64,000 nucleotides of DNA from Bacteroidales bacterium UBA3696 (lineage in GTDB: Bacteria; Bacteroidota; Bacteroidia; Bacteroidales; Paludibacteraceae), in the NCBI GenBank assembly GCA_002372135.1, contig DFIN01000046.1:5701-69700 (forward strand). The letters are read 5' to 3'. Numbering within the stretch: position 1 is the stretch's first letter; each line of letters starts with the position of its first letter. Both the position numbers and the translations under genes were made by a program. A model generated the notes under the pieces. That model was not told the origin of the DNA. It saw only the letters and a list, made by a program, of their open reading frames with translations, and ran no database searches. Shown here one piece after another: positions 27,708-39,500 of the stretch.

Positions 27708-27735
27708 AAATTAACAAAAAAAGCAAAAAGAAGAC

Positions 27736-27767
27736 AACGCCCACGCCGTGATGACGGCTTATGGTTA
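27736..27767 (+). pseudogene. Remnant of a second methyltransferase 3' end
   Basis: These 32 bases match 26 of 32 positions of the restriction-modification gene near 26738-26769. They read [11 protein letters not shown] then stop, against the ENDRAVMAAYGF of that gene. Only this tail survives, so it may be the scar of an earlier related methylase at the same place. Confidence 0.4.
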
Positions 27768-27797
27768 GATGAAAAAGATATAACAAGCTATATATAT

Positions 27798-28376
27798 ATG
27801 TTTAACGAAAGAGATACACAGGGTCCTGCGCGCCGACGCGGCAGTATTGAAGTGGTATGCGGGAGCATGTTCTCCGGCAAGACGGAAGAACTGATTCGCC
27901 GCATGAAACGGGCACAGTTTGCCAAACAGCGGGTGGAGATTTTCAAACCCGCCATCGATGTTCGCTACAGCGAGCAGGATGTGGTCAGCCACGACCACAA
28001 CGTCATCCGCTCTACGCCGGTGGATTCGAGTCAGAACATCCTGCTCTTGGCAGGCGATATAGACGTGGTAGGCATTGACGAGGCTCAGTTTTTTGACATG
28101 GGCATAGTTGATGTGTGCAAACAGTTGGCAGAACGGGGTATTCGCGTCATCTGCGCCGGTCTGGACATGGACTTCCGCGGCGAGCCGTTCGGTCCTATGC
28201 CCGCCCTAATGGCAGTAGCGGAAGATGTGTATAAGACACATGCTATTTGCGTACATTGCGGCGACTTGGCATGGGTAAGCCACCGCTTGGTGCATAACGA
28301 CAAGCGCGTACTGCTGGGCGAGACGGAGAGTTATGAGCCCCTCTGCCGCAACTGCTACATGAAAGCCGAGCAATGA
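27798..28376 (+). CDS. tdk: Thymidine kinase
   Basis: It phosphorylates thymidine to dTMP with ATP in the salvage pathway. The type II enzyme signatures are present: P-loop [23 protein letters not shown], and a zinc site formed by CVHCG and CRNCY. At 192 residues it is the normal length. An alternating TA run lies directly before the ATG. The stop overlaps priA by 4 bases. Confidence 0.97.
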   Translation: MFNERDTQGPARRRGSIEVVCGSMFSGKTEELIRRMKRAQFAKQRVEIFKPAIDVRYSEQDVVSHDHNVIRSTPVDSSQNILLLAGDIDVVGIDEAQFFDMGIVDVCKQLAERGIRVICAGLDMDFRGEPFGPMPALMAVAEDVYKTHAICVHCGDLAWVSHRLVHNDKRVLLGETESYEPLCRNCYMKAEQ

Positions 28377-30406
28377 GCCTCTATGCGGATGTCATATTAC
28401 CCCTCGCTATCCAAGACACTTATACCTATTCCGTGCCCGACGGTATGCAGGTAGAAGCAGGTATGCGAGTAGTTGTTCCCCTTGTCAAAAAACAGATGAC
28501 AGGCATCGTCCGTCGTCTGCATACAGACTTACCCGCTCCCCTTCAAGCCGACCATATACGACCGATTATCGCCCCGCTGGATACGATGCCCGTTGTTACC
28601 TGCGAACAACTGCGTCTGTGGCAATGGATCAGCGACTACTACCTATGCCCTATCGGCGATGTATTAGCCGCAGCCCTGCCCCGCAAGGTCTTGGATAAGC
28701 AATACTCGTTTCAACCTACAGCACGGCGGCGAGTCCGCCTGCCCCACTTCACGGGAGAATTGAAGCAGCCTTCACCCCTCACCGAACAGCAGCAACGAGC
28801 CAAAGCGGATATCTTGCAAGCGTGGCAAACGAAACGGGTTACCCTTCTCTACGGCGTTACCTCATCAGGCAAAACGGAAGTGTATATCCACCTCATTGAA
28901 AAGCAGTTGCAGCAAGGCAAGCAGGTGCTTTATTTGGTTCCGGAGATTGCGCTGACCACCCAACTGACCGACCGGCTGCAAAGCGTATTCGGCGACCGGC
29001 TGATTGTCTATCATTCGCGAGTAAGCGACACCCTGCGCGCCGAGACCTACCGACACATATTAAATCCGCCTACTTCCCAAACGGGACAACTGATTGTTGG
29101 GGCACGCTCGGCTGTTTTTTTGCCTTTTCGCCAATTAGGGATGGTGATTGTGGACGAAGAGCATGAAACGAGTTACAAGCAGCAAGACCCCGCTCCGCGC
29201 TATCATGCCCGCTCGGTGGCAATTATGCTCGGCGAACAGATGGACGCCCACGTACTGCTCGGCACGGCTACACCTGCCCTCGAAACGCTATACAACGTGC
29301 AAAACGGCAAATATGGTTTGAGCCGTATGAACGAGCGATTTCAGGGACTGCAACTCCCGCGCATCACCCTCATTGACCTCAACAGACAATACCACCGCAA
29401 AGAGATGTACGGACATTTCTCCGACCCGCTCGTAGCCCGTATTGAGGAGGAACTGCAAAAAAACAAGCAGATTATTCTTTTCCAAAACCGGCGCGGATTT
29501 GCGCCCTATATCCAATGTACTGCCTGCGGACGCGTACCTTCTTGTCCGTCATGCGATGTGTCCATGACCCTTCACCGCAACTTGCGGGGACAATACCTAC
29601 AGTGCCACTACTGCGGCTACGAAATGCCCGTGTCTGCTGCGTGCCCCGAATGTGGCGGCCAGATGCACGTACACGGATTCGGCACCGAACGGATTGAGGA
29701 CGAAGTCGCCCGCTTCTTTCCCACAGCCCGAGTAGCCCGATTAGACTTTGACTCAACCCGCAAAAAAGAAACCTATCAAGATATTATCCGTTCGTTCTCT
29801 ACCCACGAGATAGACATCCTGATTGGGACACAGATGGTCAGCAAAGGGTTGCATTTTGATGATGTAAGTTTGGTGGCAGTGCTCAATGCCGATTCACTCT
29901 TCAACCAACCCTCCTACCGCAGTTACGAACGCGCCTTCCAGATGTTGGAACAGGTAGCGGGCAGAGCCGGACGAAAAGGGCAACAAGGGGAAGTTATTCT
30001 ACAAACCTTTGACCCGCAACACCCTATTTTTCAGCACTTACAAGCGCACGATTACGACCGCTTCTACCAATGGCAAATGGAGGAACGGCAACAATTTCGT
30101 TTTCCTCCTTTCACCCATCTCATTACGCTGACCGTCAAGCACAAAGCGGAGGAAAAAGCCTTGCAAGCCGCAAATCGGTTGCAAAGCCGTTTGGCAGAGA
30201 TATTCGGCACACGCTGCTCAGGCGTCATGCAACCGTCTATTACCCGTCTGCAAAACTACCACCTGCGCACCATCCAACTGCGTATCGAGCAATCCGGCTC
30301 ATTTGGCAAAGCCCGCCAACTGCTGCGCGATGAACTCAACCAACTGACCCATACCAAAGAGGGAAGAAACGCAATCATACAAACCGACATAGACCCCTGC
30401 GAATAG
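28373..30406 (+). CDS. priA: Primosomal replication restart helicase PriA
   Basis: This 3'-5' superfamily 2 helicase reloads the replisome at stalled forks. The N-terminal DNA-binding domain covers residues 1-105. The helicase core has Walker [10 protein letters not shown] and the DEEH box [12 protein letters not shown] zinc module with paired Cys ([24 protein letters not shown]) sits near residues 383-423, and the C-terminal helicase motif [13 protein letters not shown] follows. It is 677 residues, compact beside E. coli PriA (732). Confidence 0.96.
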   Translation: MSLYADVILPLAIQDTYTYSVPDGMQVEAGMRVVVPLVKKQMTGIVRRLHTDLPAPLQADHIRPIIAPLDTMPVVTCEQLRLWQWISDYYLCPIGDVLAAALPRKVLDKQYSFQPTARRRVRLPHFTGELKQPSPLTEQQQRAKADILQAWQTKRVTLLYGVTSSGKTEVYIHLIEKQLQQGKQVLYLVPEIALTTQLTDRLQSVFGDRLIVYHSRVSDTLRAETYRHILNPPTSQTGQLIVGARSAVFLPFRQLGMVIVDEEHETSYKQQDPAPRYHARSVAIMLGEQMDAHVLLGTATPALETLYNVQNGKYGLSRMNERFQGLQLPRITLIDLNRQYHRKEMYGHFSDPLVARIEEELQKNKQIILFQNRRGFAPYIQCTACGRVPSCPSCDVSMTLHRNLRGQYLQCHYCGYEMPVSAACPECGGQMHVHGFGTERIEDEVARFFPTARVARLDFDSTRKKETYQDIIRSFSTHEIDILIGTQMVSKGLHFDDVSLVAVLNADSLFNQPSYRSYERAFQMLEQVAGRAGRKGQQGEVILQTFDPQHPIFQHLQAHDYDRFYQWQMEERQQFRFPPFTHLITLTVKHKAEEKALQAANRLQSRLAEIFGTRCSGVMQPSITRLQNYHLRTIQLRIEQSGSFGKARQLLRDELNQLTHTKEGRNAIIQTDIDPCE

Positions 30407-30431
30407 AACCGTCAGGCAATACAACTGCATC

Positions 30432-33041
30432 ATGAAACACAAGATAATCTTATTCCTATTTTTAGCGGCGACAATCAGTCTGTCTGCCCAAAAACTGCAA
30501 CGGCTGAGCGATTCGCTGACCGTCTATGTCAAGCAATATGCCGATGTGGGTATAGTAGAAGTGAAGAGTTGTCGCGAGAAAGGAGAACGGATTGAAGTAC
30601 GCACCAATCCCGTATTGAGTTATGTATCGTTCAGCCCCGCAGAACTGCAAGCCTTGCGCGAACAAGTCAGTCTGTGGGTCAGAGGCGATAAACGGGGGAA
30701 AGTGAGCCTATACAGCGATGGGCACGAACTGAGCGAACTGCTGACCTCCCGTTTTCGTTCACGTCAAAATGCCGAATTGCGTCCCATACGACCGGCTATC
30801 CCCCTCATCTCCTATCCGGATGCGCCCTACACGGCAAAAAAGGGATTAAACGGACACCATATAGCCCTTTGGGGAAGCCACGGCAAGTACTACAACGAAA
30901 AAGAAGACCGCTGGATATGGCAACGCGCACGGCTATGGACCACCGTGGAAGACCTGTTCACATCGTCTTTCACGATGCCTTTCCTCGTTCCGATGCTGGA
31001 AAACAGCGGCGCAGTGGTACTGCAACCCCGCGAACGGGACACACAAACCAAAGAACGCATCAGCCTGCGGCAAGGCACTACGCCCCATTCATTAGCTATG
31101 CCTCAAACAGACCAATATGCACTCTATATACGCTATACCGCCCGCCCGGCACAAAGTGACAAAGCCTTATACTCGGTTATGCACGAAGGGGTAACCACCA
31201 CCTTTCTGGTCAATCAGCAGATAGGCGGTCAGCAGTGGCTGTACGTAGGCACCTTCACATTCGGTCCGGACTCGCTACTCAATCACCTGACTATACAAGA
31301 CGGTTCGGGGAAACATTTACCCCTATCCCACGAAGGGATTAAGATTGGCGGCGGTATCGGCACGAGCGGTTCGCCCCGCTATATGGAAGCAGCCCGCTAC
31401 CGCCTCATCGATGAAGGCTTACCCGACACCGTTTATACCTACGAAAAAGAACGAAGCGACTACTTGGACGACCTCGTCAGCCGCGGCAGATGGGTCAACT
31501 ACATGCAGAAGAACCTGCATATCCCCATTTCTATGGCTATAGCCGTCCACTCAGATGCCGGCGTGCGGGGAGGCGACTCCATAGTAGGGACACTGGCTAT
31601 CTATGCCGAAAAAGACAAAGAGGGAGGACAACAATTCACCACAGGCGGCAGCCGAATGATCGGACGCGACCTCGCCGACCTCGTGCAGACACAAATAGTG
31701 AGCGACATGCAACGCACCATTTGTCCGAACTGGGCACGAAGAGAACTCAAAAACGGGGGATATGCCGAAGCACGTATTCCCAAGGTCCCCACGCTGCTTA
31801 TCGAAATGCTCAGCCACCAGAATATCAACGACATGCGATACGGGCTGGACTCGCGCACCAAATTCATTATCTCACGCGCCATCTACAAGGGTATGCTCCG
31901 TTTCTTGCACCAACAAGACGGCACACCCTACATCGTACAACCGCTCCCCGTACAAGCTTTTGGCATGCAACGAGAGGGCGACTCTATCCGGCTGTCGTGG
32001 CAAGAACGGGTGGATACCTTAGAACCGACCGCTCACCCCACCTACTATATCGTCTATACCCGCGAAGAAGGTAAAGACTGGGACAACGGCACACGTTGCA
32101 GCACCCGCTACCTGCATATCCCTCTTTCACGCGGCAAACGCTACGATTTTTGTGTAGCAGCCGGAAACGAAGGCGGTATCAGTCTTCGCAGCGAGCAACT
32201 GAGTGCCTATATCTCTCCATCCGACTCACAACAAGCCCTGATTATTAACGGCTTCACGCAAGTCAGTGCACCGCGTTTCTTTGCTACGGACAGTTTATTC
32301 GGAGGCATCGTGCCGCACTCCTACGCCATTCCATACGGCAAAGAAATAGCCTATATCGGCGAACAGGTGGACTACGAGCGTCAGCACCAGTGGGTAAGCG
32401 ATGACGAGTGCGGATTCGGCATGTGCGCCAACGACTTTGCCGACATCGCCACCGTGGGAAACACTTTCGACTATCCGACCCTGCACGGCCGGCAGTTGCA
32501 AGAGTTGGGATGGTCATACATCAGCACCTCCATAGCCGCGTGGGATACATTGCCCCAAGTGCAACTCATTGACCTTATCTTAGGCAAACAGGCAGAGGGC
32601 ATTGCCGCTTTGTCCGAGAAGCAACGTGAAAGGCTCACAGCCTATCTGCAAGACAAAGGCAAACTGCTGGTCAGCGGCTCCTACATCGCCTCCGGCGCAG
32701 AAGATACCTCCGTCCGTATGTGGGGACAACTGACCCTGCACTATCGCCTCAAAGCCCCGCGCGCCTCACAAAGCGGACGCATTTTCTTCCAACTCCCTAA
32801 TCAACCTACTCAAACCTACCAACTTTCGGTTACCCCTAACGACCAACGTATCGTTTGCGAGGCGCCGGATGGCATCGAACCCGTCATGGCAGGACAACGG
32901 TTGGCACGATACGCCGACAGCGCAATCGGCGCAGCCGTCAGCACGGCACATCAAATCATCATACTGCCCTTCATGCCGGAAAGCGCAACCGACTTCCCAA
33001 CACTATACAAACAATGTATCAACTACTTAAATCAACCATAA
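30432..33041 (+). CDS. Secreted amidase_3-like protein (xanthan lyase/golvesin-type)
   Basis: A signal peptide (IILFLFLAATISLSAQ) starts an 869-residue exported protein. Residues 135-490 resemble N-acetylmuramoyl-L-alanine amidase type 3: candidate zinc ligands lie in WGSHGKYYN, TVEDLF and AVHSDAG, a candidate catalytic Glu in LLIEMLSHQN, and SGAVVLQPRERD matches the usual VxLTRxxD. A fibronectin III-like stretch follows (IRLSWQ..PTYYIVYTREEGK), then a C-terminal golvesin-like beta domain. In Bacteroidales such proteins are often named xanthan lyase. A peptidoglycan substrate is plausible but unproven. Confidence 0.75.
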   Translation: MKHKIILFLFLAATISLSAQKLQRLSDSLTVYVKQYADVGIVEVKSCREKGERIEVRTNPVLSYVSFSPAELQALREQVSLWVRGDKRGKVSLYSDGHELSELLTSRFRSRQNAELRPIRPAIPLISYPDAPYTAKKGLNGHHIALWGSHGKYYNEKEDRWIWQRARLWTTVEDLFTSSFTMPFLVPMLENSGAVVLQPRERDTQTKERISLRQGTTPHSLAMPQTDQYALYIRYTARPAQSDKALYSVMHEGVTTTFLVNQQIGGQQWLYVGTFTFGPDSLLNHLTIQDGSGKHLPLSHEGIKIGGGIGTSGSPRYMEAARYRLIDEGLPDTVYTYEKERSDYLDDLVSRGRWVNYMQKNLHIPISMAIAVHSDAGVRGGDSIVGTLAIYAEKDKEGGQQFTTGGSRMIGRDLADLVQTQIVSDMQRTICPNWARRELKNGGYAEARIPKVPTLLIEMLSHQNINDMRYGLDSRTKFIISRAIYKGMLRFLHQQDGTPYIVQPLPVQAFGMQREGDSIRLSWQERVDTLEPTAHPTYYIVYTREEGKDWDNGTRCSTRYLHIPLSRGKRYDFCVAAGNEGGISLRSEQLSAYISPSDSQQALIINGFTQVSAPRFFATDSLFGGIVPHSYAIPYGKEIAYIGEQVDYERQHQWVSDDECGFGMCANDFADIATVGNTFDYPTLHGRQLQELGWSYISTSIAAWDTLPQVQLIDLILGKQAEGIAALSEKQRERLTAYLQDKGKLLVSGSYIASGAEDTSVRMWGQLTLHYRLKAPRASQSGRIFFQLPNQPTQTYQLSVTPNDQRIVCEAPDGIEPVMAGQRLARYADSAIGAAVSTAHQIIILPFMPESATDFPTLYKQCINYLNQP

Positions 33042-33047
33042 CCTACT

Positions 33048-34472
33048 ATGAGCCGTAAGAACTTACCGCTTCTGAAAGACATCGAAATAGAAAGCATTGC
33101 TGCCGAAGGCAAAGCCATTGCCCACGTGGACGGCGTGGTCGTATTTGTACCCTATTGCATACCCGGCGACCGCGTGGATCTGCAAGTAACCCGCAAGAAA
33201 CATTCGTTCATGGAAGCCCGCGTGGAGCGTATCGTTCAGCCCTCCCCACTGCGCCAACCACCTCGCTGTCAACACTATGGCATGTGCGGAGGATGCAAAT
33301 GGCAAATCCTGCCCTACACCGAACAACTCCGTTGGAAACAGCAGCAAGTGGAAGACAATCTGACTCGCATCGGAAAAGTGGAACTTCCTCCCATACAACC
33401 CATATTGGGCAGTCGGCAGGAATACGCCTATCGTAACAAACTGGAATTCACCTTTGCCGACCACCGCTGGCTCACCCCCAAACAGATGCAAGCCCGCATC
33501 CCCTTCCAACCCGGATTGGGCTTCCATATCCCCAACTGCTTTGACAAAGTGTTGGATATAGAGACGTGCCACTTGATGCCCGAGGTGAACGACCATCTGC
33601 GCAACCGCGTACGCCAATTTGCCATGGAACAGGGCATGACTTTCTACAACGAACACACCCACGAAGGTCAACTGCGTACCCTCATACTCCGAGCCAATCA
33701 GAAAGGAGAAATGATGGTTGTCCTCGTCTTCGGGGAAGATATAGACGAAAAAGGATTGCAACTGCTCCAACTCATACAGAACGAGTTTGAGCAAGTGGTC
33801 AGCCTATGGTATTGCGTGAACAAAAAAATGAACGACACCATTGCCGACCAAGAACTGATTCTCTATTACGGACAGGACCACCTGATGGAAACAATGGAAG
33901 ACCTGCAATTCAAAGTCGGCCCCAAATCGTTTTACCAAACCAACACACGTCAGGCATACGAACTATACAAGGTGGCTCGGCAATTTGCGTTTGAAGACTT
34001 ACCCGCCCCTGCCGAATCGAAAGACCTGCCACTGGTCTATGACCTCTATACCGGCACCGGCACAATAGCCCAATTCGTGGCAAAGCAAGCCCGGCAAGTC
34101 ATCGGCATTGAGTATGTAGCGGAAGCCATTGAAGATGCAAAAACGAATGCGGCACTGAACGGACTCAGCAACACTCGGTTCTACGCCGGTGATATGAAAG
34201 ATATCCTCACCCCTGACTTTGTAGCAGCTCACGGTCGTCCGGACATCATCATCACCGACCCGCCACGCGCCGGCATGCACGAAGATGTGATTCACGTCCT
34301 GCTGCAAACCGCCCCCAGACGTATCGTCTATGTGAGTTGCAATCCCGCAACCCAAGCGCGGGATATCAACCTGCTCGCCGACCTATACCAAGTAAGCCGT
34401 GTTCAGCCCGTGGACATGTTTCCGCAAACGCAACACGTAGAGAATGTAGTTTGTTTAGAAAGGAAAGATTAG
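33048..34472 (+). CDS. rlmD: 23S rRNA (uracil-5-)-methyltransferase RumA/RlmD
   Basis: This SAM-dependent enzyme methylates a uracil in 23S rRNA. A TRAM domain occupies residues 1-65. Iron-sulfur-type cysteines are in CQHYGMCGGC and ETCHLM. The methyltransferase domain has YDLYTGTGTIAQFVA and the catalytic Cys in VYVSCNPATQARD. At 474 residues it fits the Bacteroidota members. Its last 4 bases overlap the convergent aroC. Confidence 0.94.
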   Translation: MSRKNLPLLKDIEIESIAAEGKAIAHVDGVVVFVPYCIPGDRVDLQVTRKKHSFMEARVERIVQPSPLRQPPRCQHYGMCGGCKWQILPYTEQLRWKQQQVEDNLTRIGKVELPPIQPILGSRQEYAYRNKLEFTFADHRWLTPKQMQARIPFQPGLGFHIPNCFDKVLDIETCHLMPEVNDHLRNRVRQFAMEQGMTFYNEHTHEGQLRTLILRANQKGEMMVVLVFGEDIDEKGLQLLQLIQNEFEQVVSLWYCVNKKMNDTIADQELILYYGQDHLMETMEDLQFKVGPKSFYQTNTRQAYELYKVARQFAFEDLPAPAESKDLPLVYDLYTGTGTIAQFVAKQARQVIGIEYVAEAIEDAKTNAALNGLSNTRFYAGDMKDILTPDFVAAHGRPDIIITDPPRAGMHEDVIHVLLQTAPRRIVYVSCNPATQARDINLLADLYQVSRVQPVDMFPQTQHVENVVCLERKD

Positions 34473-35431
34473 ACTTCTCTCTGCCACAAGTCTTCCAACG
34501 CAAGAGCGGTCATCGCTTCCACCACAGGAACGGCACGAACAGCTATACAAGCATCGTGCCGCCCTTTGTATAACTTGCCTATGGTAGCAGCCGGCTTGAA
34601 CAGACAACGAAAACGGATAGGCGTACCATCGCTTATTCCGCCGACGATGCCACCTGTCCGTACTTGTTCGGACAACGGGTCGGCAGGACGACTATCTGCC
34701 ATATAGAGATCGGATCCAAGCAACGATAAGGATTGGAACCCAAAGCCGTAGTCAAACCCGTGGCAACCGTTAATACTCAATATGGCAGCCGCCAATCGGG
34801 ATGGCAGTTTATCAAATATCGGTTCGCCTACCCCCGCAGGCAACCCCGTTACGGTACAGCCTACTATGCCGCCTATTGAATCGCCGGCGGCTTGCACTTG
34901 CCTCAACAAGTCGTCAAATCGTTCAGGGTCTGTAGTCGTTCCTACAGCAAGCAGTTCGGCGTGAATATATACGCCACGGTCTGCCAAGAGTTGCTGCGCC
35001 ATCTGCCCTGCCACCACACGTGCAGCCGTTTCGCGAGCACTCGAACGTCCGCCGCCTCGATAGTCACGCACACCATACTTCTGCTCATAGGTCAAATCGG
35101 CATGACCCGGACGATACGAATGTTTCAACCATTCATAATCCACGCTGCGGGCATCCGTGTTACGTATTAGAAAAGCAATGGGTGTCCCCAAAGCAATCCC
35201 GTCTGCCGTCACACCGCTCAACCACTCCACTTCATCAGCCTCACGCTGCGCACGAGGCGATACTCCCTTCATTCCCTTACCGCTGCGTCGCAAAAGAGCC
35301 TGACGAATCGTATCCATACGGATAAGCGTACCGGCAGGCACCCCGTCTATCACCCCGCCGATGGCCGCTCCGTGCGACTCACCAAACGATGTGAAACAAA
35401 ATGATGTTCCGAAAGTATTATGTGCTACCAT
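34469..35431 (-). CDS. aroC: Chorismate synthase
   Basis: It converts EPSP to chorismate with reduced FMN, the last step of the shikimate pathway. Signatures are SFGESHGAAIGGVIDG, the strongly conserved GGGRSSARETAARVVAG and GRHDACIAVRAVPVVEAM. At 320 residues it is shorter than the usual 350-390; the region before RTGGIVGGISDG lacks a loop usually present. It is tail-to-tail with rlmD and divergent from the barrel gene. Confidence 0.96.
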   Translation of the reverse strand: MVAHNTFGTSFCFTSFGESHGAAIGGVIDGVPAGTLIRMDTIRQALLRRSGKGMKGVSPRAQREADEVEWLSGVTADGIALGTPIAFLIRNTDARSVDYEWLKHSYRPGHADLTYEQKYGVRDYRGGGRSSARETAARVVAGQMAQQLLADRGVYIHAELLAVGTTTDPERFDDLLRQVQAAGDSIGGIVGCTVTGLPAGVGEPIFDKLPSRLAAAILSINGCHGFDYGFGFQSLSLLGSDLYMADSRPADPLSEQVRTGGIVGGISDGTPIRFRCLFKPAATIGKLYKGRHDACIAVRAVPVVEAMTALALEDLWQREV

Positions 35432-35439
35432 AGTGGCAG

Positions 35440-35470
35440 CAAATGTAGGGGTTATCCGTAAATTACGAAA
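35440..35470 (-). promoter_or_regulatory. Promoter of aroC
   Basis: The -7 TACATTTG (35440-35447, minus strand) fits the consensus; a one-mismatch -33 (TTTC) lies 19 bases further. It sits just 8 bases upstream of the start codon, so the leader would be nearly absent. Confidence 0.45.
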
Positions 35471-35476
35471 ATTATT

Positions 35477-35508
35477 TTTGTACGAACGATTTATTTGCTT
35501 TACTTTTG
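35477..35508 (+). promoter_or_regulatory. Promoter of the barrel/giant-protein unit
   Basis: TTTG (35477-35480), exactly 20 bases, then TACTTTTG (35501-35508) give a perfect match. The leader to the ATG is about 55 bases. Confidence 0.7.
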
Positions 35509-35568
35509 CCGCTTGATGGAGTTGCTAACAAAACGTAACCACAAAGTTATAAACGTCATATAACAATA

Positions 35569-36528
35569 ATGAACATTCTTTCCCATCGCATAAACGGTCT
35601 TCTGGTGTTGCTTTTAGCCGCCTACTTAATCGGGCTAATCAGTCCTGCGCAAGCCCAAACAAGGCGAAGAAAAGAGGCAGACAACTACCATTTCTTCTAC
35701 CTCTCAGGCGGTTTGGGCTACACCGCTATGGACGAACAGATAGACAAAGTAAGCACACAAGGTAACTTAGGCGGATTGGTAGGAGCCGGCTACGAGTTTC
35801 GACGCAGCCAGTTCTGGATGAGTCTCGGCGCGCAAATGGCATGGCATACTTCGTCTGCCGCGATGAAACAAATAGATTTCGGTCCCGTTGCCGGTGAAGA
35901 CACCTACGGACAGCAGGCCAACCTATATTACCACTTCTCGCAGAGAGACGAACTGCATTTCTCGCAAGTGGAAGTTCCGCTGCTGATGGGGTATTACTAC
36001 AACGGATTCTACGCGGGTGCCGGTGTCAAAGTCGGGTTCTTCTCCGTGGGCTCATCCGTTCACACAAGCGGCAGTTTTTCAATGGAAGGAACCTACGACA
36101 AATATCAATCCATACCCGTCAGTTATGAAGAATTGGGCTATAAGAGTTACACGTATTCAGACCATTATTCCGTAGATTTGAATATCAACGCGGCTGTAAT
36201 CGGCGAATTGGGATATGACGTACTTTCTACGATTCGCTCCCGAAGTTTATACTGCCAAATCCTCAAAGTGGGTTTCTACTTTGAGTACGGGCTTAATTCT
36301 ATCATACCGAAGGGTCAGAACGCACCGCATATTTCATTCCCTTATTTGGATGCACAAGGCAATCAGGATGCTACCCGTCCGCAAGTAAGGCCCTACTACT
36401 ATTCGGCAGAAACGACCAACAAACGCATTGCACCCTTTATGATTGGGGTCAAACTCACATATATGATAGGCGGAAGCCGAACAGGTATCACCGGCACATG
36501 GCACCGCGGATGTCAATGCTATGAATAA
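35569..36528 (+). CDS. Outer-membrane beta-barrel protein
   Basis: The signal peptide runs to PAQAQ. The rest of the 319 residues is alternating aromatic beta strands (FFYLSGGLGYTAM, LVGAGYEFRRSQFWMSLGAQMAW, YYYNGFYAGAGVKVGFF), typical of small outer-membrane barrels (OMP_b-brl type). It overlaps the giant repeat protein gene and shares its promoter, so it may help export or anchor that protein; that link is inference. It is not clearly PorP/SprF. Confidence 0.8.
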   Translation: MNILSHRINGLLVLLLAAYLIGLISPAQAQTRRRKEADNYHFFYLSGGLGYTAMDEQIDKVSTQGNLGGLVGAGYEFRRSQFWMSLGAQMAWHTSSAAMKQIDFGPVAGEDTYGQQANLYYHFSQRDELHFSQVEVPLLMGYYYNGFYAGAGVKVGFFSVGSSVHTSGSFSMEGTYDKYQSIPVSYEELGYKSYTYSDHYSVDLNINAAVIGELGYDVLSTIRSRSLYCQILKVGFYFEYGLNSIIPKGQNAPHISFPYLDAQGNQDATRPQVRPYYYSAETTNKRIAPFMIGVKLTYMIGGSRTGITGTWHRGCQCYE

Positions 36529-36538
36529 CCGAAGAACG

Positions 36539-39500
36539 ATGAAACACAACCTCATACTGCTGTTACAACTCAGTCTCTGCGCATTGGCTCTTATAGCCCG
36601 ACCTATGCACGCAGCAGACACACTCATTGTGGAGCAAATACAAATTTGCCCCTCCCAATCCATTATCTACCGAGGCATTGAGATTGCCCGAGAAGGCGTG
36701 TACTACGACACGCTCGTCAGCCAAAGCGGCAAACCGGATAGTATTTATCGAATCGTGGTCAACGAAGCCCCCAGCTATTACTACCACGACACCATCATCC
36801 TGCCCAAAGGGCAACAACTGACTTGGCACGGACAAACTCTTAAAACAGCCGGCACCTACTACGACTACCAACGCACCCAATTAGGTTGCGACTCCGTTTA
36901 CGAACTGACACTGCGCAACCCGATTGCCTATCAGCACGACGAGAATGCCGGTATATGCCGGCAAGACCTGCCCTACTTCTACAAAGGCGAATCGTTCTAC
37001 GGAGCGGGAGACTACGAACTGGTACGCACATCAACGAAAGGGCTGGATAGTATTTTCCGGCTACACTTGGAGGTGTACGAAAGCACCGAGCAAACCATTC
37101 GGCGCGAGATATGCGAAGGGGATACCGTGCTGTTTCGCGGAAAGAAACTCGCTCTGCCGGGCTACTACTCCGACACCCTCATCTCCTTCCACGGGTGCGA
37201 CAGCATCGTTCATTTGGTACTCAACTACGGCAGTACCTTTACCGTGGAGCAACATGAAAATATATGCGTCGGCGACTCGTTCTTCTTCTACGACACATGG
37301 CTCTATGAAGAAGGCGTCTATTCCCACACCACGCAAACCGCACACGGATGTGACTCAACCGTTAAACTCGTATTGAGCATCGTACCGCAACGCGAAACTA
37401 CTCACGTGGTACATCTCTGTCAGGGAGAGAGTTACTCGTTCAACGGCTTGGAAATCAACCAAACCGGCGAGTACGTGGACACGCTCCTGTCCGCAGCCGG
37501 ATGCGACAGCATCGTGCGGGTACGCGTTACCGTACAAAACACCATTCCGCGCTCCACCATCACGCTCCTTACCTGCAAAGACGAACCCGTCCTTTACAAC
37601 GGCACACCCTATTGGGCACCTACCACATTCAACGACACACTCCTTTCACGCACCGGCTGCGACAGCATACTGACCGTTGTCATTCAATCTGCTCCCAACT
37701 ATATCTTCCAAGAGAAAGGATCGCTGACCGAAGGAACTTATCTATGGCGCGGCAAACAACTGACCACACCCGGCATATACTACGATTCGCTGCGAACCGC
37801 CTATGGCTGCGACTCCGTCTATCAACTCACGCTCTGCCAAAACAACCGCCAAACAATCCATCTATACGGCTGCGAAGGCGACAGCCTGCGCTATCGCGAC
37901 AAGACGTTTACTCAATCGAGTATCTACTACGACACACTGACCAATCAATACGGTTGCGACAGTATTCTGCAAGTTGTGCTTCACTTTACTCCTGATTATC
38001 ATTTTGTTGAAAACAAATATATCTGTCAAGGGGAGACCTACTCATGGCGCGGTAAGACCTGCTATCAAGAGGGTTCTTATTTCGACACATTACCTACTAT
38101 CAACGGATGCGACAGTATATACGAACTGCGGCTGACCGTCGGAAAAGCACAAATGGACAGTACGTATGCCGTAGTATGCGAAAGCGAACTGCCCTACCGG
38201 TGGCAAGGACGCAATTACTATCAAACAGGTATTTACACCGACTCGCTACTTACCGTCAAAGGGTGCGACAGCCTGCTCATCCTCCATCTGACGGTCAAAC
38301 CGACCTATCTGACAGTAGAGTACCACGATATATGTCAGGGCGATTTTATTCTTGTCAATGACTCCATTGTTACCCAATCGGGCACTTTTGACAAAGTATA
38401 TGTATCGGAAGGCGGCTGCGACAGCATCTGCCGTACCATCGTCAATGTAAAAGCTATTGATACCATCTACCAAAAAGCCGCTATTTGCAGCAACGAGCAA
38501 TACGAATGGCGCAATCAACTACTGACACGCCCCAACGTCTATACCGACCACGTACCCTATTCGGGCGACAACTTTGCGGCATGCGATTCGGTGGTGTATA
38601 TGCTCGAATTAGAGGTATTGGACTCACAAAACGAACAAACCGATGTTGTTATGTGTGCCGACTCGCTGCCTTATCTATGGCGCGGTCGCATCCTGTGGAC
38701 AGACACTATTGTAGCCGACACGTTTGTCAACGTGGTGGGCTGCGACAGCATATTCACCCTCCAACTGACCGTGGCCAACTGCTCCGACTTTGATACCCTG
38801 TACTTGTGTCCGAACGGAACGCTGAAAGTAGATGGTGTCGTATATGACACATTAGGAGACTATCGCAACCAAGTGGGTGCCGACACCATTCACCGCTTTG
38901 TCATTGTGCGCGGCGATACGGCTATTACACGGTTAGACACCACCATCTGTTCCTCACAAATGCCTATCCGGTTAGGGTCAATCCGAGTGTTTGAAGACCA
39001 AACACGCACGGATACCGTCAATATAGTTGAGGAACATCTCAACACCATCCACGGTTGCGACTCTACCATCGAATGGCACTTAACCGTATTGCCATCCGAC
39101 CTCGTAACCAAGCAGGTACGCATCTGCAACGACGATTTCTACTCGTTCAAAGGCAAAGAACTCACCCGTTCCGGTGTGTATTACGACACACTCTATAACC
39201 GCTTAGGTTGCGACAGCATCGTGCGCTTGGTACTGACGCGCGTTGAGACTGCCTTCGTGGACGAAAAAGCCGAACTCAACTACGGTGGCACCTACCCGTG
39301 GCACGGACGCAACCTGACCACCAGCGGCACCTACTACGACACCATTCGCTCCACCACGCTCGTGGACTGCGACAGCATTGTCTATCGTCTATACCTCACC
39401 GTACACGAAGGATACCACTTCTTCGATACCATACACATCTGCTCCGACCGTTTGCCGTACCTATGGTTGGGCGACGCGCTTGACTCCACCGGCAACTATG

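Noticed and set aside
27798..27830. Alternating TA run before tdk as an extended promoter
   Set aside because: It does not fit the TTTG/TAnnTTTG pattern seen elsewhere in the window.
33063..33794. 243-codon open frame opposite rlmD
   Set aside because: Shadow of rlmD with no motif or own promoter.
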